Positions 8,932 through 20,431 are shown, counted from the first letter of the stretch. The stretch: DNA of 64,000 bases from Paraburkholderia sp. SOS3 (GCF_001922345.1 NZ_CP018811.1:558001-622000); one strand, 5' to 3'. Notes: a model not told the origin generated them from the sequence alone. Numbers and translations are program-made.

Positions 8932-9495
8932 ATGAACGAAAACAAAGAGTTTTGGCGTGATCTGGTACTAAAAAGTGTTTGCGCAGCCACTTTTCTCGGT
9001 CTATCCGGAGCTGCGGCGGCTGATCAGTTTGGCGTTCAGATAGCGGGCGGCTGGGCCGATCGCCACACGAGCAAGGTCGACCTCGGTTTCGTGTGGGACC
9101 CCAACCTGACCTGGTGGCAAATGGGAGACTGGCATTTCTCGCTGGTCGGCGAGGCGCACGCGGCCTGGTGGAATACCGGCGAAGGCAACGTCAACAGGAA
9201 CATCGGGGAATTCGGTGTCACGCCGGTCGTCCGATTCATCAAGACGAGCGGATGGATACGGCCGTACCTCGAAGCCGGTATCGGCGTTCGACTGCTTACC
9301 CACGCGCGGCAATCCACCAATTTCACGATGAGTTCCGCGTTCCAGTTCGCGGATATGGTGGGGGTTGGCTTCGGCCTCGGCGAGAAACAGCATTACCAGG
9401 TCGGCTATCGCTTTCAGCACCTGTCCAACGCGAGTATCAAAGAGCCCAATCCTGGTATAAATTTTCAGCAAATCTACGTGCAGTACAACTTCTGA
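8932..9495 (+). CDS. pagL: PagL-type lipid A 3-O-deacylase
   Basis: Outer-membrane beta-barrel enzyme that removes the 3-O-linked acyl chain of lipid A. The product is 187 residues, the usual PagL size. Residues ~1-30 form a signal peptide ending in AAAAD. The last strand region has FQHLSNASIKEPNPGIN, the PagL signature, with His163 and Ser165 of the catalytic pair. Twelve residues after the serine, where the P. aeruginosa enzyme has its catalytic Glu, this protein has Asn177. The start at 8932 fits the signal peptide; the open frame back to 8773 has no signal or ribosome site. The gene lies alone between rpoH and an NTF2-like gene. Confidence 0.85.
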   Translation: MNENKEFWRDLVLKSVCAATFLGLSGAAAADQFGVQIAGGWADRHTSKVDLGFVWDPNLTWWQMGDWHFSLVGEAHAAWWNTGEGNVNRNIGEFGVTPVVRFIKTSGWIRPYLEAGIGVRLLTHARQSTNFTMSSAFQFADMVGVGFGLGEKQHYQVGYRFQHLSNASIKEPNPGINFQQIYVQYNF

Positions 9496-9540
9496 CAACC
9501 GCGGCCGCTTTCGGCTCCGTCGGTGAAGGGGGCGAATGCG

Positions 9541-9924
9541 ATGGCCGCTAAAGTGATCGAGGCGATTCGCGGGCTCGAACGCGAGCGCTTTCGGGCGATG
9601 GTCGACGGCAATGGGCCGCAGCTCGACGCGTTGCTGTCGGATAGCGTGATCTACGTCCATACGAACGGCAAACGCGAGACGAAGCAGCAGTTCATCGACG
9701 CAATCACCGCGGGCCGCCGTCGCTATCGCCAGATCGAGATCCAGTCGCAGGACGTGCTGCCGGTCGGGCGCGAAACCTGTGTGGTCACCGGGCGCGCGTT
9801 GATCGAAATGGAAGCGAACAACGGCGCATTACTCTTTCCGATTGCTTACACCGCGATCCAGGCTCAGGAAGAAGGGCAGTGGCGGCTGATTGCCTGGCAG
9901 GCGACGCGCTGCGCGCTCGAGTGA
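9541..9924 (+). CDS. NTF2-like (DUF4440-type) protein of unknown role
   Basis: A 127-residue protein with the SnoaL/DUF4440 pattern: an N-terminal helix (IRGLERERFRAMVDGNGPQLDALLSDSVIYVHTNG), then a curved sheet ending GQWRLIAWQATR. Such domains form small cones that bind ligands or act as enzymes, so no substrate can be named. The ATG at 9541 has AAGGGGG at 9526-9532; the in-frame GTG at 9523 lies before that site and is less likely. It starts 45 bases after pagL and may be cotranscribed with it. The 245 bases after it, to the leuA stop, show no gene. Confidence 0.75.
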   Translation: MAAKVIEAIRGLERERFRAMVDGNGPQLDALLSDSVIYVHTNGKRETKQQFIDAITAGRRRYRQIEIQSQDVLPVGRETCVVTGRALIEMEANNGALLFPIAYTAIQAQEEGQWRLIAWQATRCALE

Positions 9925-10169
9925 CGACGGGCGGGTGCTCCCGTTGCGGATGGCCGATTTCCTTGTTCACGCTGTCACTGCTGTTCCGGTCGCGTCTTAT
10001 GGACGGACCATTTACGCGCGGCAATCCGATCGGAACTGCCCGCGTCGCGCTTTCTTCCCGCTTCATTCACGCTTCATTCACGCTTCCCGAGTGCACCTTG
10101 GTGCGCCGCCTGCCTGCTTCAGTCTCTCCCGACGCCCCGTCTTCGTTTCGTACGCGTGTCGACGCGACC

Positions 10170-12217
<2,048 letters not shown>

Positions 12218-12292
12218 TTACGCTAGACGTAGCGATAGGGGCCGCGCTAGGCGACCGATGGTAATTCGGAGGGGGTTCAGGATTGAACGCAT
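12218..12292 (-). CDS. leuL: Putative leucine leader peptide of leuA
   Basis: A 24-codon open frame with six Leu codons (positions 5, 8, 15, 19, 21, 23), four of them CTA, which is uncommon in the GC-rich genes here. Its ATG is 7 bases past the -10 hexamer of a strong promoter, so the message may be leaderless. Codons 20-22 form one arm of a 7-bp hairpin (12228-12234 with 12205-12211), so a ribosome stalled at the late Leu codons would change folding. The stop is about 360 bases before leuA. No T-run terminator is visible downstream. It is too short to be found by ordinary gene calling; the call rests on composition and position. Confidence 0.7.
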   Translation of the reverse strand: MRSILNPLRITIGRLARPLSLRLA

Positions 12293-12298
12293 TGTGCG

Positions 12299-12328
12299 AA
12301 TGTAAGCGAGCGGGCGCCCCGATGTCAA
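12299..12328 (-). promoter_or_regulatory. Sigma-70 promoter of the leuA leader
   Basis: On the minus strand a consensus -35 TTGACA (12328-12323), an 18-base spacer and -10 TACATT (12304-12299). The predicted start is at or next to the leader ATG at 12292. Confidence 0.8.
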
Positions 12329-12395
12329 CTGACGATTCAGCGACAAAGCGGCGCAACAGCAGCCGCACGAGCGCTGCGAGCACGCCCGCCGGGTC

Positions 12396-13388
12396 TCAAT
12401 CTCGATCCGCCGCCTGCTTCGCGATGCCCGCGATCACGTCGATCTGACGCGCAATCGCGCTGGGCACCGGCGCGGCGCCGCGCAACACGTCTTCGATCCA
12501 CGCGGCCGTGGTCGCCGCGTCGCGGGCTTCAGGCAGATCGACGACCGGCGCATCGGTCGACGAGCGCTCGGGTGCGACGAGCGTTTCGCACCGTCCGTCG
12601 TGCAGCCAGTGGATCTGGACCTGGCGACGCGTGTCGGCGACGGCCTCGCCTTCTGTGCCGCGTGCGAGCAATGCGCCGCCCGCGGCCACGTCCGGATGCG
12701 TGACGAACAGCTCCGTGAGGCTCTCGCGATACGGCGGATGCGTGTAGTTGACGAGCCGCAGCCCCGGCTGCGCGAATGGCTGCAGGATCTTCACGAGCGT
12801 ATGCGTCGAGTTGCGCACGCCCATCCGGCGTCGCAGCGCAAGCAGTCGCGCGAGCTTCGGCGCGAGCGTCTCGATCGGCGCGAAGGCGACGCGGCGCGCG
12901 GCGAGCGCGTCCTCGATCTCGCTGTGCGTCTGGGCGGCGGCAACCTGCAGACGGGCGAAGATTTCGGCGCTCGTCACGCGGCCCGGGTCTTCGGTCACGC
13001 CGTGCACGAGCACCGGCACGCCCTCGCGCGCGAGCAGCAGCGCGAGCAGCGGCACGAGGTTCGGCTGCTTGCGCGCGCCGTTGTAGCTCGGAATCGAAAC
13101 GGCGGACACGGCGTTGGCTGCATCTTGCGTCACGCGGATCGGCTCGAACGATGCATGCGCGGCCGCATGCATGGCGGCCAGTTCCTCGGCGGTCTCGCCT
13201 TTCAGGCGATAAGCGAGCAGCACGGCGCCGAGTTCGAGCTCGGGCACGCGGCCGTCGAGCATCGCGCTGTAGAGCGCCTGCGTATCTTCGGGTGCGAGCG
13301 CGCGGGCGCCATGCGGTCCGCGCCCGATCTCCTTGATAAAGCGGGCGCACGGAAAGGGGGACAACTCGGTAGCGGCGGAATCGTTCAT
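12396..13388 (-). CDS. ybiB: YbiB/TrpD2-family nucleic-acid-binding protein
   Basis: A 330-residue protein with the fold of anthranilate phosphoribosyltransferase: an N-terminal helical part (FIKEIGRGPHGARALAPEDTQ, AAMHAAA) and a Rossmann-like core with VHGVTEDPGRVTS and GVRNSTHTLVKILQPF. In the YbiB (TrpD2) family the glycine-rich phosphoribosyl-anthranilate site is not kept and the E. coli protein binds DNA, so a role in tryptophan synthesis is unlikely. No trp genes are near. It is transcribed toward leuA's control region with no evident operon partner. Confidence 0.8.
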   Translation of the reverse strand: MNDSAATELSPFPCARFIKEIGRGPHGARALAPEDTQALYSAMLDGRVPELELGAVLLAYRLKGETAEELAAMHAAAHASFEPIRVTQDAANAVSAVSIPSYNGARKQPNLVPLLALLLAREGVPVLVHGVTEDPGRVTSAEIFARLQVAAAQTHSEIEDALAARRVAFAPIETLAPKLARLLALRRRMGVRNSTHTLVKILQPFAQPGLRLVNYTHPPYRESLTELFVTHPDVAAGGALLARGTEGEAVADTRRQVQIHWLHDGRCETLVAPERSSTDAPVVDLPEARDAATTAAWIEDVLRGAAPVPSAIARQIDVIAGIAKQAADRD

Positions 13389-13660
13389 CTGCGGATGGAG
13401 GTCTTGTAGTGACGGTGGGGCGCTTGCAGGTCGAGTATCGCATGACGCGTGGTTCGTCTCACGCGGACGAAGCCGACGCCGGGCATCGCCGCACGACCGG
13501 TTGCATCGCTCGCGGTCGCGCGCCGCAACGAGCCACGCCGCACGAGCCGTTTCGTCTGCAGAAAGCTCTGCGTCAAGCGTCGGATATATCAGCGCGTTAA
13601 ACTCGCTGCTTTGTCGTTTTTATCGCCGCATGCGCGGCTTCATGAATATCGGAGAACGGA

Positions 13661-14359
13661 ATGGGTTACGTCATTACGCCGGCGCCGATCGTCGGCGTGC
13701 CGGTGGTCGGGTCGGACGACCAGTTCGCGGTGCGTCGCATCTACTGCGTCGGCCGCAATTACGAGGCGCACGCGCGCGAGATGGGGCACGACCCGGATCG
13801 CGAACCGCCGTTCTTCTTCTGCAAGCCGGCCGATGCGGTGCTGTACGTCGCGCCCGGCGCAACCGGTGAAATGCCGTATCCGTCGCAGACCAGCAACCTG
13901 CATTTCGAAATGGAAATGGTCGCGGCGATCGGCAAGGCGGGCAAAGATATCTCCGTCGACAGCGCGCTCGATCACGTATACGGCTACGCGCTCGGCCTCG
14001 ATATGACGCGCCGCGATCTGCAGGCCGAAGCGAAAAAGCTCGGCCGTCCGTGGGATACGGCCAAGGGCTTCGACTACTCGGCACCGATGGGGCCGATCCA
14101 TCCGGCGTCGAAGGTCGGTCATATCGGCAAGGGCGCGATCTGGCTGTCGGTGAACGGCAACGAGAAGCAGCGCTCGGACGTGTCGCAACTGATCTGGTCG
14201 GTGGCTGAGACGATCGCCTATCTGTCGACGCTGTTCGAACTGCAGCCGGGCGACCTGATTTTCACGGGTACGCCGGAAGGGGTCGGCGCAGTCGTGAAGG
14301 GCGATCTGATGAAGGGTGGCGTCGACGGGCTCGGCGAGTTCAGCGTGCGCCTCGTTTGA
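13661..14359 (+). CDS. Fumarylacetoacetate hydrolase family protein (fumarylpyruvate hydrolase-like)
   Basis: Hydrolyses the C-C bond of a 2,4-diketo acid with a divalent metal. The 232-residue protein is a single FAH domain: [13 protein letters not shown] at the start, metal ligands in [11 protein letters not shown] (ExE) and [10 protein letters not shown], and FTGTPEGVG near the end. The size and the adjacent zeta-class isomerase (74 bases downstream) fit the end of a ring-cleavage pathway, either gentisate (fumarylpyruvate) or homogentisate/tyrosine (fumarylacetoacetate). Length is closer to the bacterial fumarylpyruvate hydrolases. A GGAG lies 9 bases before the ATG. Confidence 0.8.
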   Translation: MGYVITPAPIVGVPVVGSDDQFAVRRIYCVGRNYEAHAREMGHDPDREPPFFFCKPADAVLYVAPGATGEMPYPSQTSNLHFEMEMVAAIGKAGKDISVDSALDHVYGYALGLDMTRRDLQAEAKKLGRPWDTAKGFDYSAPMGPIHPASKVGHIGKGAIWLSVNGNEKQRSDVSQLIWSVAETIAYLSTLFELQPGDLIFTGTPEGVGAVVKGDLMKGGVDGLGEFSVRLV

Positions 14360-14433
14360 TAGCGCGGCGCATGGGCAGCGAAACCGCGACGTAGCAGCCG
14401 CGTTTCGCTGCAGGCAGGGAGGGGAGACATCAA

Positions 14434-15078
14434 ATGAAGCTGTACAGCTACTTTCGCAGTTCCGCCGCGTACCGCGTGCGGATTGCGCTCAATCTGAAGA
14501 AGCTGCCGTACGAATATCTGCCGGTGCATCTGTTGCGCAACGGCGGCGAGCAGTTCGCCGGCGCGTACCGCGAACTCAATCACGACGCGGTCGTGCCGAC
14601 GCTGATCGACAACGGCAACGTGCTGCAGCAGTCGATCGCGATCATCGAATATCTCGAGGAGACGCATCCGCAGCCGCCGCTGCTGCCGGGCTCGCCGGTC
14701 GAGCGTGCGTTCGTGCGCGGCGTTGCGCTGCAGGTTGCGTGCGAAATCCATCCGGTCAACAACCTGCGCGTGCTCAAGTATCTGAAGCGCACGGTCGGCG
14801 CGAACGACGACGTGAAGGACGCGTGGTATCGGCACTGGATCGCGTCGGGCTTTACGGCGCTCGAGGAACATCTGGTCGCGAGCCGCCGCACCGGTGCGTT
14901 CTGTTTCGGCGATGCGCCGACCGTTGCCGATGCGTGTCTGATTCCGCAGGTGTTCAACGCCGATCGCTTCAACGTCGATATGAGCGCGTTTCCGACCATT
15001 CGCCGGATTAACGATCACGCGATGCAATTGAGCGCGTTCGCGGACGCGGCGCCGGGTGCGCAACCCGACGCGGAGTGA
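14434..15078 (+). CDS. maiA: Maleylacetoacetate/maleylpyruvate isomerase (zeta-class GST)
   Basis: Glutathione-dependent cis-trans isomerase turning maleylacetoacetate (or maleylpyruvate) into the fumaryl form for the FAH-family enzyme encoded just upstream. 214 residues: an N-terminal thioredoxin-like domain with the zeta-class SSAAYRVRIAL motif at ~9-19, and a C-terminal helical domain with the DAPTVADACLIPQ motif. Substrate choice between the two pathways cannot be read from sequence. Preceded by AGGGAGGGGAG. Convergent with ftsY. Confidence 0.85.
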   Translation: MKLYSYFRSSAAYRVRIALNLKKLPYEYLPVHLLRNGGEQFAGAYRELNHDAVVPTLIDNGNVLQQSIAIIEYLEETHPQPPLLPGSPVERAFVRGVALQVACEIHPVNNLRVLKYLKRTVGANDDVKDAWYRHWIASGFTALEEHLVASRRTGAFCFGDAPTVADACLIPQVFNADRFNVDMSAFPTIRRINDHAMQLSAFADAAPGAQPDAE

Positions 15079-15119
15079 ACATCGGTTGGGAAGGCGGCGT
15101 TGGTGAGCCGCCGATCCGC

Positions 15120-16610
15120 CTAGCTGCCAAGCAGCGCGTCCGAGAATTCCTCTGCGCTGAACGGCTGCAGATCCTCGACCTTTTCGCCGATGCCGATGAA
15201 ATACACGGGCACCGGCCGCTGCCGCGCAATCGCGGCGAGAATGCCGCCTTTCGCGGTGCCGTCGAGTTTGGTCACGATGAGGCCGGTAAGGCCGAGCGCG
15301 TCGTCGAATGCCTTGACCTGAGCGAGCGCGTTCTGGCCGGTATTCGCATCGATCACGAGCAGCACTTCGTGCGGCGCGCCGTCGAGTGCCTTGCCGATCA
15401 CGCGTTTGACCTTGCGCAGTTCTTCCATCAGATGCAGCTGCGTCGGCAGACGCCCCGCAGTGTCGGCCATCAGCACGTCGATCTTGCGCGCGCGCGCCGC
15501 GCCCACCGCATCGAAAATGACCGCGGCCGGGTCGCCGCTTTCCTGTGAGACGACCGTCACGTTGTTGCGCTCGCCCCAGATTGCGAGCTGCTCGCGCGCG
15601 GCCGCGCGGAACGTGTCGCCGGCGGCGAGCAGCACCGATTGATCGAAGCGCTGCAGATGCTTCGCGAGTTTGCCGATGCTCGTGGTTTTGCCTGCGCCGT
15701 TGACGCCGGCGATCATCATCACGAGCGGCTGGGCGCGGCCGAGCATCAGCGATTTTTCGAGCGGTTTCAGCAGGCCGACCAGCAGCTCGCGCAACGCGGC
15801 CTTCACCTGTTGCGGGTCGGTGAGACGCTCGGCGCGCACCTTTTCGCGCAGCGTTTCGAGCAGATATTCGGTTGCGTCGACGCCTGCATCGGACATCAGC
15901 AGCGCGGTTTCGAGCTCTTCGTACAGTTCCTCGTCGATTTTCGCGCCGACGAAAATGCCCGTGATGCTCGAACTCGTCTTCGACAGGCCGCTCTTCAGGC
16001 GCGTAAGCCACGAGCGCTTCGCGGCCGGTTCGGGCGCGGGCGGCGGGACGATTTCGACGGTTTCGTAGGCGGTCGATGTGTCCGAGGATTCAGACACAAC
16101 GGGCGCTTCAGGCGCGCGCGCCGTGGCAGCCGGCCCAATGGCAGGGCGCTCTGGTTCGCGGGCGACCGGAGGTGCCGGCTGGAACGGCGCTCGAGGTTGT
16201 GGCTGAGTTTGTGGATGCGCTTGCGGTTGCGCTTGCGGGCTCTGCGACGTCTGCGGCTGCGGCTGCGTTTGCGTGTGCTCGGGTTCCGTGCGCTGTGGCT
16301 CGGCCCGCGGCGGCGCGACGGGTTCGACCGACGCGGGTGCGAACGCTTGCGTGCCGGCAACAGGCGCCGGCGCGGCTTGCGGCGCAATAGGGCGCGCCGG
16401 CTGTGGCGCGAGCTGCACGGGTTGCGCGGCTTGTGCCGGCGCTTGCGCGACATCGGCGCGTGCTTCGATCGCGGGCTGAACCGGCGTTTCGGTTACCGGG
16501 GCGGCATCGGCCGGCACGTCGGGCGTTGCCGCGTCGGCTGCGTTCGGCGATTCGGCCGGCGCATTGTCGGACGCTTTGGAACCCCTGAATCGTTTGAGAA
16601 AGCTGAACAT
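15120..16610 (-). CDS. ftsY: Signal recognition particle receptor FtsY
   Basis: GTPase that docks SRP-ribosome complexes at the inner membrane for co-translational insertion. The 496 residues divide into an amphipathic start (MFSFLKRFRG), a disordered acidic A-region of about 165 residues with a Pro/Gln-rich stretch (repeated QPQ/PQT units), and the NG GTPase domain from ~170 on: GVNGAGKTTSIGKLAKHL (G1), DTFRAAAREQL, DTAGRL (G3) and TKLDGTAKGG (G4). Start at 16610 chosen for the conserved MFSFLKR; the frame extends further back without support. Divergent from rsmD across 272 bases in which I see no gene. Confidence 0.96.
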   Translation of the reverse strand: MFSFLKRFRGSKASDNAPAESPNAADAATPDVPADAAPVTETPVQPAIEARADVAQAPAQAAQPVQLAPQPARPIAPQAAPAPVAGTQAFAPASVEPVAPPRAEPQRTEPEHTQTQPQPQTSQSPQAQPQAHPQTQPQPRAPFQPAPPVAREPERPAIGPAATARAPEAPVVSESSDTSTAYETVEIVPPPAPEPAAKRSWLTRLKSGLSKTSSSITGIFVGAKIDEELYEELETALLMSDAGVDATEYLLETLREKVRAERLTDPQQVKAALRELLVGLLKPLEKSLMLGRAQPLVMMIAGVNGAGKTTSIGKLAKHLQRFDQSVLLAAGDTFRAAAREQLAIWGERNNVTVVSQESGDPAAVIFDAVGAARARKIDVLMADTAGRLPTQLHLMEELRKVKRVIGKALDGAPHEVLLVIDANTGQNALAQVKAFDDALGLTGLIVTKLDGTAKGGILAAIARQRPVPVYFIGIGEKVEDLQPFSAEEFSDALLGS

Positions 16611-16882
16611 GTGCTGGCGTATTGGAGAGGCGAGCCGGCATTTCCGGCGACGGGGGGGCGCATGCGCATCGTGGTGTGGCATCGATGCGAGCAAATGAAT
16701 TCGGGCGCGGCGGATCCGGTGCAACGGTAACGCTCTGCGGAATGCTGCGCGCGCAAGCGTGACATTTTATCAGGCGCAGCCGCGCTCGCGTGGCAGCGAG
16801 TTGCTGCCGACCCATGTGGTAACGTGAGCGCTCCGGCCCGCGAGCGATGCGCGGCCGGCACCCGTTCAGCGACTTCACTTAC

Positions 16883-17500
16883 ATGTCCCGTCTTTCCTCA
16901 TCCCGCGCGCGCAGCGCGCCGCCGCCCGGACGCGGCCCTGCTCATACGATCCGTATCATCGGCGGCGACTGGAAGCGCACACCGCTCCCGGTGCTCGATC
17001 TCGACGGTTTGCGGCCGACGCCCGATCGCGTCCGCGAAACGCTTTTCAACTGGCTCGGCCAACGTCTCGACGGGCAACGCTGCCTCGATCTGTTCGCCGG
17101 CAGCGGCGCGCTCGGTTTCGAGGCCGCTTCGCGCGGCGCCGCGCGCGTGCTGATGGTCGAGCGCAACGCGCGCGCAGCCGCTCAGTTGCGCGCGATCCAG
17201 GCGAAGCTCGGCGCGCGCTCGGTCGAAGTTGCCGAAGCCGATGCGCTGCGGCTTGCGGCGGGCCTCGCGCCCGGATCGTTCGACGTCGTGTTTCTCGACC
17301 CGCCGTTCGGCGAGAATCTGCTGGACCGTGCGCTTGAACTCGCTTTGCCGCTCGTCGCGGCTGGCGGTTCCGTCTATGTCGAAACAGGAGAAGCGCTGGC
17401 GATCGAACAGACACCGGCGCTGGCCGGATGGACGATCGTCCGGCACGGCAAGGCCGGCGCGGTCCACTATCATTTGCTGCAGCGCGAAAATGAGGAATAA
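16883..17500 (+). CDS. rsmD: 16S rRNA (guanine-966-N2)-methyltransferase
   Basis: Methylates G966 of 16S rRNA during 30S assembly. 205 residues from the ATG at 16883: IRIIGGDWKRTPLPV, then GLRPTPDRVRETLFNWL, the SAM site LDLFAGSGALGFEAASRGA and the catalytic FLDPPFGENLL. This is the whole RsmD pattern. An in-frame ATG at 16847 would add 12 residues; neither has a good ribosome site. Located upstream of coaD, as in many proteobacteria. Confidence 0.94.
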   Translation: MSRLSSSRARSAPPPGRGPAHTIRIIGGDWKRTPLPVLDLDGLRPTPDRVRETLFNWLGQRLDGQRCLDLFAGSGALGFEAASRGAARVLMVERNARAAAQLRAIQAKLGARSVEVAEADALRLAAGLAPGSFDVVFLDPPFGENLLDRALELALPLVAAGGSVYVETGEALAIEQTPALAGWTIVRHGKAGAVHYHLLQRENEE

Positions 17501-17633
17501 TGCGCGTTCGATTACAAGTGCCGGATAACGGCCCACGCGTCGAAGCCGGACGCCGCACCCAGCGGTTCTATTGCCTGCGCGGGCAGCGCACCCGGACGGC
17601 GCCCTTCAGTCTGACGGAACAGAGGAGAAGTCC

Positions 17634-18140
17634 ATGGTAGTCGCCGTGTACCCGGGTACGTTCGATCCGCTCACGCGCGGTCACGAAGACCTCGTTCGGC
17701 GTGCGTCGAGCATCTTCGACACGCTCGTCGTGGGCGTCGCCGACAGCCGCAACAAACGGCCGTTCTTCACGCTCGACGAGCGCCTCGACATAGCGCATGA
17801 AGTGCTCGGCCACTATCCGAACGTGCAGGTTGCGAGCTTCACGGGGCTGCTAAAAGATTTCGTACGCAGCAACAACGCGCGCGTGATCGTGCGCGGTCTG
17901 CGCGCCGTGTCGGACTTCGAGTACGAGTTTCAGATGGCCGGCATGAACCGCTATCTGCTGCCGGATGTCGAGACGATGTTCATGACGCCGTCTGATCAAT
18001 ACCAGTTCATTTCGGGCACGATCGTGCGTGAGATCGCGCAACTGGGCGGCGATGTCAGCAAGTTCGTGTTCCCGTCGGTCGAAAAGCGTCTGCAGGACAA
18101 GGTTGCGGAAAATCTGGCGCAGCAGGCGAGCCAGCCCTGA
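17634..18140 (+). CDS. coaD: Phosphopantetheine adenylyltransferase
   Basis: Fourth step of coenzyme A synthesis: transfers AMP from ATP to 4'-phosphopantetheine. 168 residues with the nucleotidyltransferase motif [16 protein letters not shown] at the start, [23 protein letters not shown] in the middle and [17 protein letters not shown] near the end. The ATG at 17634 follows AGGAGAAG at the right distance; the frame back to 17571 is not needed. Lies between rsmD and a ferredoxin gene, a common order in beta-proteobacteria. Confidence 0.96.
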   Translation: MVVAVYPGTFDPLTRGHEDLVRRASSIFDTLVVGVADSRNKRPFFTLDERLDIAHEVLGHYPNVQVASFTGLLKDFVRSNNARVIVRGLRAVSDFEYEFQMAGMNRYLLPDVETMFMTPSDQYQFISGTIVREIAQLGGDVSKFVFPSVEKRLQDKVAENLAQQASQP

Positions 18141-18236
18141 ACGAATGCGGCCGAAGCGCGTAAACTACGGGTTTTGACGCGTTACCGGCTGGCGCTGTGT
18201 CCATGAGATTTCGCCGGCATCGACGCGAGGAAGTGA

Positions 18237-18515
<279 letters not shown>

Positions 18516-18551
18516 GCGCGCGATCCGATCTGGAGATCGAGGATCGCGCGC
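18516..18551. repeat. Strong inverted repeat between convergent ferredoxin gene and hisC
   Basis: GCGCGCGATC (18516-18525) pairs with GATCGCGCGC (18542-18551), and inside it CGATC (18526-18530) pairs with GATCG (18535-18539) around a TGGA loop, with a 2-base bulge. The result is a nearly continuous 15-bp stem. There is no T-run, so it may act as an RNA 3' end stabiliser or a weak bidirectional terminator. Confidence 0.55.
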
Positions 18552-18561
18552 GCGCCGCGAA

Positions 18562-19638
18562 CTACGCGGCGCCGTTGAGCAGCTCCTTCAACGCGGCAAG
18601 CAACGTATCGCATTCGGCATCGGTCCCGATCGTAATCCGCAGATGCTGATCGATACGCGGCAGCTTGAAGTGCCGCACGAAGATTTCCTTTTCCCTGAGG
18701 CGCGCTGTAAGCGTCGCGGCATCGTGACCTGGGCGGCGCGCGAACACGAAGTTCGCCGCCGACGGCACGACGTCGAATCCCAACGCCGTCAATCCCGCTG
18801 ACAGCCGTTCGCGGCTCGCAATGACCTTCGCGCGACAGTCGCGGAACCATGCTTCGTCCGTGTAGGCGGCGGTCACGGCCGCTTGTGCGACGCGATCGAG
18901 CGGATACGAGTTGAAGCTGTCCTTGACGCGCACGAGCGCATCGATCAGCTTCGCATCGCCGAACGCGAAGCCGACGCGCATGCCGGCGAGCGAGCGCGAC
19001 TTCGATACCGTGTGCACGACCAGCAGATTCGGATACCGGTTGATCAGCGCGATAGCCGATTGCGCGCCGAAGTCGACATACGCCTCGTCGATCACGACCA
19101 CCGAGTCCGGATTCGCCGCGACGAGCTTTTCGATTTCGGCAAGCGGCAAGGCATGACCGGTCGGCGCGTTCGGATTCGGGAACACGATGCCGCCGTTCGG
19201 CACGGCGTAGTCGTCGACGCAGATTGTGAAGTCATCGGCGAGCGGTACGGTTTGATAGACGATGTCGTAGAGCTTCGCGTAGGTCGGATAGAAACTGTAC
19301 GTAATGTCCGGAAAAAGCAGCGGGTGCTCGTGTTTGAGCAACGCCTGGAACGTCATCGCGAGCACTTCGTCGGAACCGTTGCCGGCGAACACCTGCTCGA
19401 CGGCGAGCCCGTGATATGCGGCGACCGTCTCGCGCAGCTTGCGCGCGGTCGGGTCGGGGTAGCGGCGCAACGACTCGCCGGTTTCGCCGAGCTCATGGCG
19501 AATCGCGGCGAGCACCGCAGGCGACGGCGGGTACGGGTTCTCGTTGGTGTTCAGCTTCACCGGATGCGCGAGTGCAGGCTGTTCGCCGGGAACATACGGC
19601 GAGAGTCGGTGGACGATGTCACTCCAATAGAGGCTCAA
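18562..19638 (-). CDS. hisC: Histidinol-phosphate aminotransferase
   Basis: PLP enzyme converting imidazole acetol phosphate and glutamate to histidinol phosphate. The 358 residues include [32 protein letters not shown] and the PLP lysine in [13 protein letters not shown]. It sits away from any his operon, right after pth. Burkholderiaceae often have more than one HisC-like gene, and some act in tyrosine or phenylalanine transamination, so the true substrate here is uncertain. AAGGAGA precedes the ATG. A 13-bp tandem duplication lies just upstream (19657-19682). Confidence 0.9.
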   Translation of the reverse strand: MSLYWSDIVHRLSPYVPGEQPALAHPVKLNTNENPYPPSPAVLAAIRHELGETGESLRRYPDPTARKLRETVAAYHGLAVEQVFAGNGSDEVLAMTFQALLKHEHPLLFPDITYSFYPTYAKLYDIVYQTVPLADDFTICVDDYAVPNGGIVFPNPNAPTGHALPLAEIEKLVAANPDSVVVIDEAYVDFGAQSAIALINRYPNLLVVHTVSKSRSLAGMRVGFAFGDAKLIDALVRVKDSFNSYPLDRVAQAAVTAAYTDEAWFRDCRAKVIASRERLSAGLTALGFDVVPSAANFVFARRPGHDAATLTARLREKEIFVRHFKLPRIDQHLRITIGTDAECDTLLAALKELLNGAA

Positions 19639-19656
19639 TTCATTCTCCTTCGCATC

Positions 19657-19682
19657 GAGTCGGCACTGCGAGTCGGCACTGC
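19657..19682. repeat. 13-bp tandem duplication between hisC and pth
   Basis: GAGTCGGCACTGC occurs twice without a gap (19657-19669 and 19670-19682), followed by a partial GGCAC. It fills most of the 48-base gap between pth and hisC. It looks like simple replication slippage. Confidence 0.8.
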
Positions 19683-19686
19683 GGCA

Positions 19687-20289
19687 CTAACCATTGCGAT
19701 GCAACTGCATCATCGCGCGCTCGAGTTCACCTTTGACCACATGCGGCATCACAGCGAGCGCACGCTCGATCGATGCATCGATCACATCCTGCTCTTCCTT
19801 GCGCGGCGGCTTCAGCACGAAGTTCGCGACGTCGGGCTTCGCGCCGGCGCGCGCGCTTTCCGGGATCAGGTCGCGCGGATGCCCGATGCCGATGCGCAAG
19901 CGCCAATACTGCTGCGTGGTCAGGTGCGCGGAAATGTCCTTGAGCCCGTTGTGCCCGCCGCTGCCGCCGCCGAGCTTCAGCTTGACGGTGCCCGGCGGCA
20001 GATCGAGTTCGTCGTGCGCGACGAGAATCTGGTCCGGAAGAATCTTGAAGAAATGCGCGAGCGCGACGACCGCTTGGCCCGAGCGGTTCATATACGTCTG
20101 CGGCTCGAGCAGATGCACTTCCTCGCCGTAAAGCCGCGCCTTCGTATAGAAGCCGTGAAAGCGCCGCTCGTCGCGCAGCGTCGCGCTGGCTTCGCGCGCG
20201 AGCTGGTCGACGAGCCAGAAGCCGGCATTATGGCGTGTCGCGGAATATTCGGCGCCCGGGTTACCGAGTCCGACGATCAGCTTGATCAT
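19687..20289 (-). CDS. pth: Peptidyl-tRNA hydrolase
   Basis: Recycles tRNA by cleaving peptidyl-tRNA released from stalled ribosomes. 200 residues from the ATG at 20289: [28 protein letters not shown] holds the conserved Asn and His of the active site; [27 protein letters not shown] and [12 protein letters not shown] follow. All family motifs are present. The open frame beyond the ATG is not supported. Follows rplY as in most beta-proteobacteria, with a terminator between them. Confidence 0.96.
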   Translation of the reverse strand: MIKLIVGLGNPGAEYSATRHNAGFWLVDQLAREASATLRDERRFHGFYTKARLYGEEVHLLEPQTYMNRSGQAVVALAHFFKILPDQILVAHDELDLPPGTVKLKLGGGSGGHNGLKDISAHLTTQQYWRLRIGIGHPRDLIPESARAGAKPDVANFVLKPPRKEEQDVIDASIERALAVMPHVVKGELERAMMQLHRNG

Positions 20290-20398
20290 GGTGTCGAGGT
20301 TAGCCTTGGTCTTCGGTTGCCGGGTTCGGCGGGCGTGGCGCGCTTGGCGAATAGCCAACCATTAACAGGAACGGTCCACTTCGCGGCAGAAAATCGCG

Positions 20399-20431
20399 AA
20401 AAAAAACCCGCCGGGGCGAACCTCGGCGGGT
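20399..20431 (-). terminator. Intrinsic terminator after rplY
   Basis: ACCCGCCG (20406-20413) pairs with CGGCGGGT (20424-20431); the minus strand then runs into eight Ts. It lies about 65 bases past the rplY stop and upstream of pth. Confidence 0.85.

Noticed and set aside
15093..15112. GGCGGC/GCCGCC repeat between maiA and ftsY as a terminator
   Set aside because: Short stem and no T-run on either strand.
14218..16011. 597-residue minus-strand frame overlapping ftsY and maiA
   Set aside because: Different frame from ftsY and without any family motif.
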